From Pyrinomonadaceae bacterium (GTDB taxonomy: Bacteria; Acidobacteriota; Blastocatellia; Pyrinomonadales; Pyrinomonadaceae): a DNA stretch of 10,675 nt. Positions 1 through 7,254 of the stretch are shown here, one piece after another. Location of the stretch: assembly GCA_025937955.1 (NCBI GenBank), contig JAICQI010000130.1, positions 1-10,675 on the forward strand, in the 5' to 3' direction. A program made the position numbers and the translations under genes. The notes below the pieces were generated by a model. The model searched no databases. It was not told where the DNA came from and was given only the letters and a program-made list of their open reading frames with translations. Numbering within the stretch: the first letter of the stretch is position 1; the number at the start of each line of letters is the position of its first letter.

Positions 1-1325
1 AAATCAAACTCCTCCCGCAATCGATTCAGCAGGTATCGCTCGTAAGAAAAGTGCAAACCCGGCTTTCCTCCCGACGTGAACACAACGAACGTCGGTGGCC
101 GCACGCCCGCCTGCGTCAAATACTGAATCCGCAGCCGCGACATCCCGCCTTTGGCCGGTGACGGCGCTGTTCCGCCACGCGGTTGCGCGATCGCCTTCTC
201 AAAGAAGTCGTTGAGCTGCGACGTCTGAACCCTGCGATTACGGGCCTCATCCGCTTTCAAAACGAGCGGCAGAATCTTCTCCACGCGCTGTCCCGTCAAC
301 GCCGAAATCGTGATCACCGGCGCCCATTCCAGAAACTTCATCTTCTCCCGCAAATCTCGCTCAAACTCCAGCGCCGTGTTCGTCTCCTTGTCCTTCACAA
401 TGTCCCACTTGTTCACTGCGATAATGATCGAACAGCCCGCGTCGACGGCGTATCCCGCGATGTTTGCGTCGAGCGCTGTAACTCCCTCAACCGCGTCCAC
501 CAGCACAATCGCAACATCCGCGCGCTCAAGGCTCTTGCGCGCCATGATCACCGACAACTTCTCCGCCATCTCGTCAGTCTTGCCTTTGCGACGAATGCCG
601 GCGGTATCGATCAATCGAAACTTGCGTTCCGGCGTCTCAAGAACCGTATCGATCGCATCGCGCGTCGTGCCCGCAACCGGCGACACGATCACTCGATCCT
701 CGCCAAGAATTTGATTGAGTAGGGACGACTTGCCCACATTCGGCCGGCCGACGATCGCAAGCCGCAGTTCGCGTTGTTCCGTGGTTTCATCCTGCTGATC
801 GTGCTGCTGCTCGCCTGTCTTGAGCAGTTCGATAATGCTGTCGAGCAGTTCGCCGATCCCGATTCCCTGTTCGGCCGAAACCGGAAAAACGTTTTCAAAG
901 CCAAAACGATAAAATTCCGTGCTCTCGCTCTCGAGACTGGCCGAATCCGTCTTGTTTGCTGCGACCAGCACCTGTTTGCCCGTCCCACGCAAAAGCGCAG
1001 CGAGTTCCTCGTCGAGTTGGGTAATGCCGGTCCGGGCGTCCACGACCCAGATCAGCAAACGTGCTTCATCAATCGCCATCCCCGCCTGTTTCAGGATATT
1101 TGCCGGAATCACCGCATCGTCATCAGGGACGATGCCGCCGGTGTCGATTATGGAAAACTTTGTCCCGGCCCATTCGACCTGGCCGTAGATTCGATCGCGC
1201 GTGATGCCCGGCTCGTCGCCGACGATAGAGCGGCGTTCACCGATCAGCCGGTTGAACAGCGTGGACTTCCCGACATTCGGCCGGCCCACGATCGCCACGA
1301 GGTTTGTAGAAGCGTTGGTGCTCAT
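1..1325 (-). CDS. der: Ribosome-assembly GTPase Der (EngA), C-terminus cut by window edge
   Basis: Der is a tandem GTPase that acts in maturation of the 50S ribosomal subunit. Reading from the ATG at 1325 gives 441 uninterrupted residues to the window edge, with no stop. Two GTPase domains are visible. The first has GRPNVGKS at residues 14-21, DTGG at 61-64 and NKTD at 124-127. The second has GRPNVGKS at 193-200, DTAG at 240-243 and NKWD at 305-308. An acidic, Gln-rich linker lies at about 170-186. A KH-like C-terminal domain begins near 355 and includes the family-typical stretch RPPTFVVF at 409-416. Der proteins usually run about 440-490 residues, so only a short tail should be missing. The start is supported by the G1 motif lying 13 residues in; no clear Shine-Dalgarno precedes it. 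It diverges from the secreted-protein gene across 105 bp. Family identity is very secure; the truncation is due to the window, not a mutation. Confidence 0.97.
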   Translation of the reverse strand, partial: MSTNASTNLVAIVGRPNVGKSTLFNRLIGERRSIVGDEPGITRDRIYGQVEWAGTKFSIIDTGGIVPDDDAVIPANILKQAGMAIDEARLLIWVVDARTGITQLDEELAALLRGTGKQVLVAANKTDSASLESESTEFYRFGFENVFPVSAEQGIGIGELLDSIIELLKTGEQQHDQQDETTEQRELRLAIVGRPNVGKSSLLNQILGEDRVIVSPVAGTTRDAIDTVLETPERKFRLIDTAGIRRKGKTDEMAEKLSVIMARKSLERADVAIVLVDAVEGVTALDANIAGYAVDAGCSIIIAVNKWDIVKDKETNTALEFERDLREKMKFLEWAPVITISALTGQRVEKILPLVLKADEARNRRVQTSQLNDFFEKAIAQPRGGTAPSPAKGGMSRLRIQYLTQAGVRPPTFVVFTSGGKPGLHFSYERYLLNRLREEFD

Positions 1326-1354
1326 CAGTAGTCGATAGCTTACAAGCGCTTATG

Positions 1355-1383
1355 ATTCTGTGTCATCCGCGTGAATTCGTGGG
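1355..1383 (-). repeat. Dispersed intergenic repeat, copy A
   Basis: Read on the minus strand this segment is CCCACGAATTCACGCGGATG followed by ACACAGAAT. It matches the two other copies at 3608-3630 and 4270-4296 in the pattern CCAC(G/A)(G/A)AT-AC(G/A)CGGAT. It lies in the divergent spacer between der and the secreted-protein gene, and its outer end directly abuts the TATAAT hexamer at 1385-1390. It is the most diverged of the three copies. Confidence 0.55.
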
Positions 1384-1384
1384 T

Positions 1385-1390
1385 TATAAT
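1385..1390 (+). promoter_or_regulatory. Candidate -10 element for the four-gene plus-strand run
   Basis: A perfect TATAAT lies 40 bp before the ATG at 1431, giving an inferred leader of about 34 nt. No good -35 hexamer is seen at the expected spacing: GTCATC at 1362-1367 is a poor match and falls inside repeat copy A. The call rests on the -10 match and its position only. It is the only promoter-like site seen ahead of the run. Confidence 0.5.
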
Positions 1391-1430
1391 CTGCGAGCTT
1401 CGAAGTCGAGCGACCTGAAGGGATACTGAC

Positions 1431-2021
1431 ATGAAAAAGTTCTTACCCTTACTAATAATAACGCTGGCGCTTAGCTTTTCTATCAGTGCACAGGAACACA
1501 GCCCGCGACCAACCATTACTCCTCGTCCAGCGCCCCCCAGCAGCACCCCGCCGCCCAATAATGTAGTGGACAGTAGCGGTTGGGCGCATTTTACCTCCGA
1601 GGAAGGCAACTTTTCGGTGCTGATGCCGGAAATACCCGAGGACAAAGTTGAGACAACGCAGAGCACGCATGGTCCATACACGACGCACCTGTTTATCGTA
1701 AAAGACACAAACAACGTTTATCTCATCGGCTGGGTTGACTACGATCCGAGCTTCAACTTCAACCGTCAGGCGGAACTGGAAGCGAATCGCGACAACTTCG
1801 TCAAAGGCATCAAGGCGAAACTCATTAGCACTCGTCCTACGGTGATTGATGGTTATTCAGCGCTGGAGTTTACCGCCGAGACTACCGACAGGGTTTTCAA
1901 GTCGCGAGTTTACATGGTTGGGCGCCGGCCTTATCAAATCGTCATCGGCTCACCGAAAGGCCAGGAGGACACGGCGAGTGTCAATCGCTTTTTTAACTCA
2001 TTCAAAGTTCGTCTGCCATAA
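1431..2021 (+). CDS. Secreted hypothetical protein, PsbP-like C-terminal domain
   Basis: This 196-aa product starts with a Sec signal peptide: lysines at 2-3, a hydrophobic core to about residue 19, and a likely cleavage after the Ala at 20. A Pro/Thr/Ser-rich linker follows at 24-43. The rest (about 50-196) is one compact domain that opens with FTSEEGNFSVLMP and closes with FFNSFKVRLP. That layout, an aromatic-rich opening, a central GYSALEF at 141-147 and a terminal FF-SF motif, resembles the PsbP/Mog1 fold. The resemblance is by eye and not proven. No catalytic motif is evident, so a binding or periplasmic role is more likely than an enzyme. The start is supported by AAGGGA at 1418-1423, 7 nt before the ATG. 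The amidase gene begins 6 bp after its stop, which suggests co-transcription. Function is unknown. Confidence 0.88.
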   Translation: MKKFLPLLIITLALSFSISAQEHSPRPTITPRPAPPSSTPPPNNVVDSSGWAHFTSEEGNFSVLMPEIPEDKVETTQSTHGPYTTHLFIVKDTNNVYLIGWVDYDPSFNFNRQAELEANRDNFVKGIKAKLISTRPTVIDGYSALEFTAETTDRVFKSRVYMVGRRPYQIVIGSPKGQEDTASVNRFFNSFKVRLP

Positions 2022-2027
2022 TCACAG

Positions 2028-3620
2028 ATGAAGCGTAGAGACTTTTTGCAAGCGACGGCGGCAACCTGCGCCGTCGCGCTCGCGAATCCGGCATCGGCGC
2101 TTCCAACTGCCTTCGAGCTCGACGAACTAACCATCTCGGATCTCCAGCAAGGACTTCAATCCGGCAAATACACTTCACGCGAGCTAGTCGAGAAGTACTC
2201 CGATCGCATCTCCGAGATCGATAAGAAAGGTCCGGCGCTCAACTCCGTCATCGAAATGAATCCCGATGCCGAGAAGATCGCCACCGCCCTCGATCGCGAA
2301 CGCAAAGAGAAAGGATCGCGTGGCCCGCTTCACGGCGTCCCGATCCTTATCAAAGACAACATCGACACGCAGGATCGAATGATGACCACCGCCGGTTCGC
2401 TCGCACTAATCGGCGCCAAGCCTGCTCGCGATGCGTTTGTCGCACAACGACTTCGCGAAGAAGGCGCAGTGATTCTCGGAAAGACGAACCTCAGTGAGTG
2501 GGCCAACTTTCGCTCCACTAAATCGTCGAGCGGCTGGAGCGCTCGTGGTGGGCAGACAAGAAACCCGTACGCACTCGATCGCAATCCTTGTGGATCGAGT
2601 TCCGGATCAGGCGTAGCGGTCGCTGCCAATCTGTGCGCCGCTGCCATCGGCACGGAGACAGACGGCTCGATCGTTTGTCCCTCGTCAGCGAATTCGCTGG
2701 TCGGCATAAAACCGACAGTCGGACTCATCCGCGGTGCCGGAATCATTCCGATTGCACACAGCCAGGATACGGCTGGACCAATGACGCGGACTGTCCGCGA
2801 TGGCGCGATCCTTCTCGGAGTGCTGGCAAGCACCAATCCGAGAGAGCATACGAGCACCAACCGCTTACCGGCGCCGGTGGATTACACAAAGTACCTCGAC
2901 AAGGATGGCCTGCGCGGCATGCGTCTTGGTGTCGCGCGCAAGCATTTCGGCTTCAACGATCGCGTCGACAAGCTTATGAACGACTTGCTTGCCGAGATGA
3001 AGAAGCTGGGCGCGGTACTGGTTGATCCTGCCGACATTCCCACGTCGGGCAAGTTCGACGATTCTGAATTTGAAGTGCTGTTGTATGAGTTCAAAGCGGA
3101 TCTGAATGCCTATCTCGCGGGACTTGGGCCACAGGCTCCGGTTCACTCACTCAAAGACGTGATTGAGTTCAACGAAAAGAACCGCGACCGCGAGATGCCT
3201 TACTTCGGACAGGACATCATGATCAGGGCCGAGGCCAAGGGACCGCTAACCAGCAAGGCATACATCCAGGCGCTCCGAAAGAATCACCTGCTGACACGTT
3301 CGCAAGGAATCGATTTCGTAATGAAGAAGCACCGGCTCAACGCGATGGTGGCGCCGACCGGTGGACCACCATGGCCGACTGACTGGATCAATGGCGATCA
3401 CTTCTCGGGCGGTTATTCATCGGCCTCGGCAGTCGCGGGATATCCACACATCACCGTTCCCGCGGGATACGTTTTCGGACTGCCGGTCGGGATCTCATTC
3501 TTTGGCGGCGCCAAGAGCGAACCGACGCTCATCAAGATCGCTTACGCTTTCGAACAGGCAACAAAAAGACGCCGCCCACCAAAGTTTTTGCCTAACGCAG
3601 ATTTCGTAGCCACAGATTAA
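2028..3620 (+). CDS. Tat-exported amidase (amidase-signature family, peptide-amidase-like)
   Basis: This 530-aa enzyme belongs to the amidase-signature family, which hydrolyses amide bonds with a Ser-cisSer-Lys triad. All three are visible: Lys109 in ILIKDN, cis-Ser190 in CGSSSGSG and nucleophile Ser214 in GTETDGSIVCP. The last motif, with Asp-Gly-Ser rather than Gly-Gly-Ser, is like peptide amidases that remove C-terminal amides, but the true substrate cannot be read from sequence. It is not a GatA: there is no gatB or gatC nearby and it carries an export leader. The N-terminus MKRRDFLQ plus a hydrophobic stretch ending in PASA near 24 is a twin-arginine signal, so it probably acts folded in the periplasm. 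No Shine-Dalgarno precedes the ATG; the upstream stop lies 6 bp away, so translation may be coupled. The last codons and stop fall inside a dispersed repeat. Confidence 0.95.
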   Translation: MKRRDFLQATAATCAVALANPASALPTAFELDELTISDLQQGLQSGKYTSRELVEKYSDRISEIDKKGPALNSVIEMNPDAEKIATALDRERKEKGSRGPLHGVPILIKDNIDTQDRMMTTAGSLALIGAKPARDAFVAQRLREEGAVILGKTNLSEWANFRSTKSSSGWSARGGQTRNPYALDRNPCGSSSGSGVAVAANLCAAAIGTETDGSIVCPSSANSLVGIKPTVGLIRGAGIIPIAHSQDTAGPMTRTVRDGAILLGVLASTNPREHTSTNRLPAPVDYTKYLDKDGLRGMRLGVARKHFGFNDRVDKLMNDLLAEMKKLGAVLVDPADIPTSGKFDDSEFEVLLYEFKADLNAYLAGLGPQAPVHSLKDVIEFNEKNRDREMPYFGQDIMIRAEAKGPLTSKAYIQALRKNHLLTRSQGIDFVMKKHRLNAMVAPTGGPPWPTDWINGDHFSGGYSSASAVAGYPHITVPAGYVFGLPVGISFFGGAKSEPTLIKIAYAFEQATKRRRPPKFLPNADFVATD

Positions 3621-3630
3621 CGCGGATTTA
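3608..3630 (+). repeat. Dispersed intergenic repeat, copy C, forming the amidase 3' end
   Basis: The segment begins AGCCACAGATTAACGCGGAT and continues TTA. It is nearly the same as the reverse complement of 4270-4296 (AGCCACGGATAACACGGATT), differing by a few substitutions and one missing T. The amidase frame runs into it: GCC ACA GAT TAA inside the repeat gives the last residues Ala-Thr-Asp and the stop codon. Confidence 0.65.
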
Positions 3631-3638
3631 TTGCGGAT

Positions 3639-3643
3639 GGGAG
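3639..3643 (+). promoter_or_regulatory. Shine-Dalgarno deciding the DUF5655 gene start
   Basis: GGGAG lies 8 nt before ATG 3652. It favours this start over the in-frame ATG at 3637 and TTG at 3631, neither of which has a comparable site upstream. The six extra residues of the longer reading are not needed by the domain. Confidence 0.6.
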
Positions 3644-3651
3644 TGCGAGAG

Positions 3652-4269
3652 ATGTCGAGTCAGAAGTCGATCTACAGCGTCCATCCGGGTGTGCTGATGA
3701 CGCAGAAGTGGATCGCCGACCTCAAACACAAGACCGGCAGAACGCTCGAGGAGTGGCTGGCCCACATCAAAAAAGACGGCCCAAAAGACGAAAAGGAACG
3801 GCGCGCGTGGCTCAAGGAGAAATACAGTCTCGGTACCAACACCGCCTGGTGGCTTGCGGAACGCGTCGAAGGGAAAGGTGAAGAGTCCGGCGATCCGGAT
3901 CACTATCTCGAAGCTGCGGAACGCTACGTCGAAGAGATGTTCTCAGGCGGCAAGGCTAAGCTGCGTCCACTTTACGACAAACTATTAATGCTCGGGCTCA
4001 AGACCGGCAAGGAAGCAAAGGCTTGCCCCTGCCAGACGATCGTTCCGCTCTATCGCAATCACGTCTTCGCGCAGATCAAACCCACCACTCAAACTCGCAT
4101 CGATATGGGCTTCGCGCTCGGAGACATGAAACCGACCGGACGTCTGATCGACACCGGCGGCTTTGCTAAGAAGGATCGCATCACTCACTGCATCCGGATC
4201 ACGTCAATGGACGACATCGATGACGAAGTGAAGCACTGGCTGAAGGTCGCTTATGATCGTGACGGTTAG
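3652..4269 (+). CDS. DUF4287/DUF5655-type domain protein
   Basis: The 205-aa product shows two segments. Residues about 15-75 carry TGRTLEEWLAHIK and a GTNTAWWLAE helix, as in DUF4287 proteins. Residues about 85-204 match the DUF5655 pattern: RPLYDKLL, a strand-rich core with VPLYRNHVFAQIKP and RIDMGFAL, and an ending like ITHCIRITSMDDID-EVKHWLKVAYD. No signal peptide or membrane segment is present, so it is cytoplasmic. The biochemical role of these domains is not established to my knowledge, and no catalytic motif is plain. I chose ATG 3652 because GGGAG at 3639-3643 sits 8 nt upstream; TTG 3631 and ATG 3637 are in frame but lie over or before that site. It follows the amidase by 31 bp and precedes yraN by 34 bp. 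The domain names are recalled from pattern memory and are moderately secure. Confidence 0.85.
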   Translation: MSSQKSIYSVHPGVLMTQKWIADLKHKTGRTLEEWLAHIKKDGPKDEKERRAWLKEKYSLGTNTAWWLAERVEGKGEESGDPDHYLEAAERYVEEMFSGGKAKLRPLYDKLLMLGLKTGKEAKACPCQTIVPLYRNHVFAQIKPTTQTRIDMGFALGDMKPTGRLIDTGGFAKKDRITHCIRITSMDDIDDEVKHWLKVAYDRDG

Positions 4270-4296
4270 TGTTAAAAATCCGTGTTATCCGTGGCT
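4270..4296 (-). repeat. Dispersed intergenic repeat, copy D, upstream of yraN
   Basis: Read on the minus strand the segment begins AGCCACGGATAACACGGATT and continues into TTTAACAC. It is the inverse-orientation twin of copy C at 3608-3630. It fills most of the 34-bp gap between the DUF5655 gene stop and the ATG at 4304. If translated in the yraN frame it would add an artificial N-terminal segment, so it argues for the later start. Confidence 0.65.
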
Positions 4297-4303
4297 AAAA
4301 ATT

Positions 4304-4738
4304 ATGACTTCCTCACTAGGCAAACTCGGCGAAGCATACGCCGCCGCTTACCTCACGCAACTCGGCTTTCGCCTGGTCGCAGCCAATTTCACTTTGCCCG
4401 TGGGAAGAAACCTGCGTGGCTCTGTCGTTAACGCGGAAATAGATCTCGTTGCTTATGACAACGACGTCCTCTGCTTTGTCGAAGTAAAGACTCGCTCATC
4501 CGATTGGTTCGCGCCGCCCGAGGTCAACGTCGACCTGCGCAAGCGACGCCAGATCACGCGCGCCGCACGCGTCTATCGCCAGATGCTCGGCATCGAAGAC
4601 GAACCACACCGCTACGACGTCGTCACCGTCGTTCTCAGCAACGACTCAACGCCCCAAATCGAACTTTTGCGAAACTTCTGGACCGAAGCGTCACTGCGCA
4701 AACGCCGCTGGCACTTCGATCCGCTTTACTTTGCCTGA
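4304..4738 (+). CDS. yraN: YraN/UPF0102 family nuclease-fold protein
   Basis: This 144-aa protein belongs to UPF0102, small proteins with a Holliday-junction-resolvase or restriction-endonuclease-like fold and no firmly assigned role. Landmarks are LGKLGE at 5-10 followed by the AAAYL helix, EIDLVA at 45-50 and FVEVKTR at 58-64. Glu10, Asp47, Glu60 and Lys62 form the expected E-D-ExK metal-binding site, so it looks intact. A frame-open extension upstream to 4253 adds 17 residues, but most of these are encoded by the dispersed repeat and by the end of the preceding gene. The family normally starts just before the GxxGE motif, so ATG 4304 is preferred. No clear Shine-Dalgarno is visible. In other bacteria yraN often sits near rnhB or ribosomal genes; here it ends a run with unrelated genes. 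Its last 13 bp overlap the tail of the opposing peptidase gene. Confidence 0.93.
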   Translation: MTSSLGKLGEAYAAAYLTQLGFRLVAANFTLPVGRNLRGSVVNAEIDLVAYDNDVLCFVEVKTRSSDWFAPPEVNVDLRKRRQITRAARVYRQMLGIEDEPHRYDVVTVVLSNDSTPQIELLRNFWTEASLRKRRWHFDPLYFA

Positions 4739-7158
4739 GCCGACGTCGTTTCTTTCGCTTTCGACGGCGCGTTCTTCACGTACTTATCAAACCAACTAAT
4801 CATTTCATAAAGCACGTGCTCGATACTCTCGCGCCCCGTGTAACCGTGCGATTCGTGCGGCAACATCACCAAACGCACCGTCCCGCCGTGGCCTTTCATC
4901 GCCTGGTACATGCGTTCAGACTGAATCGGGAACGTGCCCGAGTTGTCGTCGACTTCGCCGTGAATCATCAGCATTGGCTCATTGATCTTCCTGGCGTACA
5001 TGAACGGCGAGACTTTCAGGTAAAGCTCGGGCGCCTCCCAAAGCGTGCGCCGTTCACTTTGAAAACCAAACGGCGTCAACGTGCGATTGTACGCACCACT
5101 GCGAGCGATGCCTGCGCGGAAGAGATCGCTGTGGGCCAACAGATTCGCAGTCATGAAAGCGCCGTAGCTGTGACCACCAACGCCGACGCGATCCGGATCG
5201 GTTACGCCCATCTCAGCTGCCTTGTCGATCGCGGCTTTCGCACTCATCACGATCTGTTCGACGTAAGTGTTGTTAACAGTTTCCGGATCGCCAACTACCG
5301 GCATCGTGGCGTTGTCGAGTACCGCGTAACCTTCCAACAGGAAAAACAGGTGCGATGGACCGGCGATCGAAGTCGCGCGTTGTCTTGAGCCGGTAATCTG
5401 TCCGGCCGTGCTCGCATCGGTAAACTCGAGCGGATAAGCCCAAACAACCGTCGGTAGTCGCGTACCTTCCTTGTAGTTTGGCGGCAAGTAAAGCGTGAAC
5501 GAGCACTGCACGCCATCGGCGCGCTTGTAAGTGACGATCTGTTTCTTGATGCCACGCAGTTGCGGCGTCGGATCCGGAAATTGCGTGAGCGCGCGCGCGT
5601 TGGTGTCGTTTGCGCTTCTGATGAAGTAGTTCGGCGTCTCGGTGGGCGACTCACGTCGCGTGATGAACTTGCTGGCATCGTCACTCAACAAAGCCACAAC
5701 GATTTCATAACTGTTGGCTTCGCTGCGAAAGATGCGTTCCGATTTCAACGTTTGCAGGTTGAGACGATCCAGGAACGGGCGATCGCCTTCCGGCGAAGCG
5801 CCGGCGCCGGTGAGATAGATCCAATCGCCGTTTTGCAGGATTGGCCGTTGATTGTTCGGGCGCGTGACGACCGAGCCCGGATCGTTATAGCGATCCTGTT
5901 GATTTCTGCTCCAAACGAGTTTTGCCGGCGTTCCGGGTTTGTCCGCGTCGAACATAAAATATCTGACCCAACGCTTATCACGATCATAATCTGCAACGAA
6001 CATCAACCCGCCTTTTTCGCCAAAGAAGATGCCGGAAAAGCGGTGTTCTGTCTTGAATAACTCAGCCGGTTGTCCGCTGAAAGGCGCCTTGAGCGTCAGG
6101 ATGCTGTCGCGGTGTGGCACTTTGTTCTTCGGATTTCCGTCGTCCAATGCTTTGGCCCAAACAAGCGTCGCCGGTTCGCTCGGTCGCCAGCGAATCGCGC
6201 GCGGGCCGGTGATCACTCCGTCAATCGGAACCTGATCTGCGAGCGGCAGGCTCGCGACTTTGTAAACCAGTTTGCCCTTCGCGTCCCACACTTCTACGTC
6301 TTTCGGAAATGCAAAATCAGGGAAGAGATACGAAAAGGGTTTCTTCAAGCGCGTCACGAGGAGGTGTTGGCCATCGGGCGCCGGGTTGACATCCTGATAG
6401 ATTGCCGCCTGGCCGATGTTTGTTGCTCGTCCGCTGGCTGCGTCGACGAGAGCCAACTGTGAAGTCGCGTAATATTCGAAAAGGCTTTCGTCGTGCGGGC
6501 TCTTTAACAAATCTTCGAACGTTCTTACTGGTCCAGGTCTGCCGGAGCTCTCCTGGGTGTTCGGTTCCGTTGGCACGGTTGGTGTTGCAGGCGCGGCGCC
6601 GCGCGTTGTTGGCACAAGTTGGACCAGCAGCGTGCGATTGTCGGGCATCCACGTTAGCGGACTACCGATAACTGAATTGATCGCGATCGCTTTCAGGTTG
6701 CGGATCTTTCCGGTGGCCGCATCGCCGATCCAGAGCTCCACGCGGTTTGGCGTTGTATTCAAAAAAGCGAAATGCTTGCCGTCGTCGCTCCAATCAACGC
6801 TGCTTATCTTTGCGCCGGGAGGAACGTCGATCTTGATCTCGGAGCCGTCGGCGATTCGCTTCAGCGTCATCCCGATTGCGTACGGAAAGCGGTGTGGCGA
6901 GTTTGAAGCGGGGTTAATCCTACGACCGGCGAGACGCAACATCGGTTGCGACAGATCGGCGAGAGGCGGATTGAGTCGACTGGTCAAAAGGAGGAGGTTG
7001 TCGCGCGTCGGGCTAACTGAAGCGCCCGGTGTAATCGGCGCATTCAGAATGTCGAGCACTTCCTTCGGTGGCTTTTTGTAACCTTGTTGCGCAAAGCTGA
7101 CGTCAGCGATGAGCAACACGGCGAGAACTGCGAGACGGAATCCGTATTTGGATCTCAT
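4726..7158 (-). CDS. Secreted S9 family serine peptidase (prolyl oligopeptidase clan, S9D-like)
   Basis: The 810-aa product has an N-terminal signal peptide (basic start, hydrophobic 9-19, probable cleavage after Ala23). A beta-propeller follows to about residue 530, then an alpha/beta-hydrolase domain. The triad is complete: Ser664 in GGHSYGAF, Asp737 in HGEVDDNSGT and His771 in PHESHGY. Within the propeller, LLKSPHDESLFEYYATSQL (about 215-233), and near the active site the RSGAYNRTLTPFGFQSERRT stretch, resemble subfamily S9D, which includes plant glutamyl endopeptidases. A Glu-directed specificity is therefore possible but inferred. A Pro/Thr-rich insert lies at about 185-206 and a Lys/Ala/Ser-rich tail closes the protein. 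GGAGG 8 nt before ATG 7158 supports the start. It is probably periplasmic or outer-membrane-side, degrading peptides for nutrition. It stands alone, facing yraN tail to tail with a 13-bp overlap, and its promoter region holds a palindrome. Confidence 0.96.
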   Translation of the reverse strand: MRSKYGFRLAVLAVLLIADVSFAQQGYKKPPKEVLDILNAPITPGASVSPTRDNLLLLTSRLNPPLADLSQPMLRLAGRRINPASNSPHRFPYAIGMTLKRIADGSEIKIDVPPGAKISSVDWSDDGKHFAFLNTTPNRVELWIGDAATGKIRNLKAIAINSVIGSPLTWMPDNRTLLVQLVPTTRGAAPATPTVPTEPNTQESSGRPGPVRTFEDLLKSPHDESLFEYYATSQLALVDAASGRATNIGQAAIYQDVNPAPDGQHLLVTRLKKPFSYLFPDFAFPKDVEVWDAKGKLVYKVASLPLADQVPIDGVITGPRAIRWRPSEPATLVWAKALDDGNPKNKVPHRDSILTLKAPFSGQPAELFKTEHRFSGIFFGEKGGLMFVADYDRDKRWVRYFMFDADKPGTPAKLVWSRNQQDRYNDPGSVVTRPNNQRPILQNGDWIYLTGAGASPEGDRPFLDRLNLQTLKSERIFRSEANSYEIVVALLSDDASKFITRRESPTETPNYFIRSANDTNARALTQFPDPTPQLRGIKKQIVTYKRADGVQCSFTLYLPPNYKEGTRLPTVVWAYPLEFTDASTAGQITGSRQRATSIAGPSHLFFLLEGYAVLDNATMPVVGDPETVNNTYVEQIVMSAKAAIDKAAEMGVTDPDRVGVGGHSYGAFMTANLLAHSDLFRAGIARSGAYNRTLTPFGFQSERRTLWEAPELYLKVSPFMYARKINEPMLMIHGEVDDNSGTFPIQSERMYQAMKGHGGTVRLVMLPHESHGYTGRESIEHVLYEMISWFDKYVKNAPSKAKETTSAQAK

Positions 7159-7166
7159 GATAGGCT

Positions 7167-7171
7167 CCTCC
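7167..7171 (-). promoter_or_regulatory. Strong Shine-Dalgarno of the S9 peptidase gene
   Basis: On the minus strand the sequence before the ATG reads GCGGAGGAGCCTATC, with GGAGG 8 nt from the start codon. It is the strongest ribosome binding site in the window; several neighbours have none. This suggests efficient translation of the peptidase. Confidence 0.75.
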
Positions 7172-7220
7172 GCAAACAGCGATAAGTCGACGAGATTTTG
7201 TGGAATGCTCCTGGATATTG

Positions 7221-7254
7221 AAGCACCCGCAACTTATTACTGTTGCGGGCGCTT
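7221..7254. promoter_or_regulatory. Operator-like palindrome at the S9 peptidase promoter
   Basis: Arms CCCGCAAC (7226-7233) and GTTGCGGG (7242-7249) are perfect inverted repeats around an 8-nt centre. A further AAGC/GCTT pair flanks them across one A-C mismatch. The palindrome sits immediately downstream of the candidate -35 TTGACA, where a repressor would block RNA polymerase. There is no T-run after either arm, which makes a terminator less likely. The binding protein is unknown. Confidence 0.45.

Noticed and set aside
183..1331. Several open frames on the plus strand across the der region
   Set aside because: They are antisense to an intact GTPase frame with all its motifs, and they are Arg/His-rich as expected of shadow frames in GC-rich DNA.
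2028..3620. Amidase as GatA of the Glu-tRNA(Gln) amidotransferase
   Set aside because: It has a twin-arginine export signal, the nucleophile motif is of the peptide-amidase type, and no gatB or gatC lies nearby.
4504..5388. 294-codon plus-strand open frame across yraN and the peptidase tail
   Set aside because: It overlaps two well-supported genes, is very rich in Arg and His, and shows no domain.
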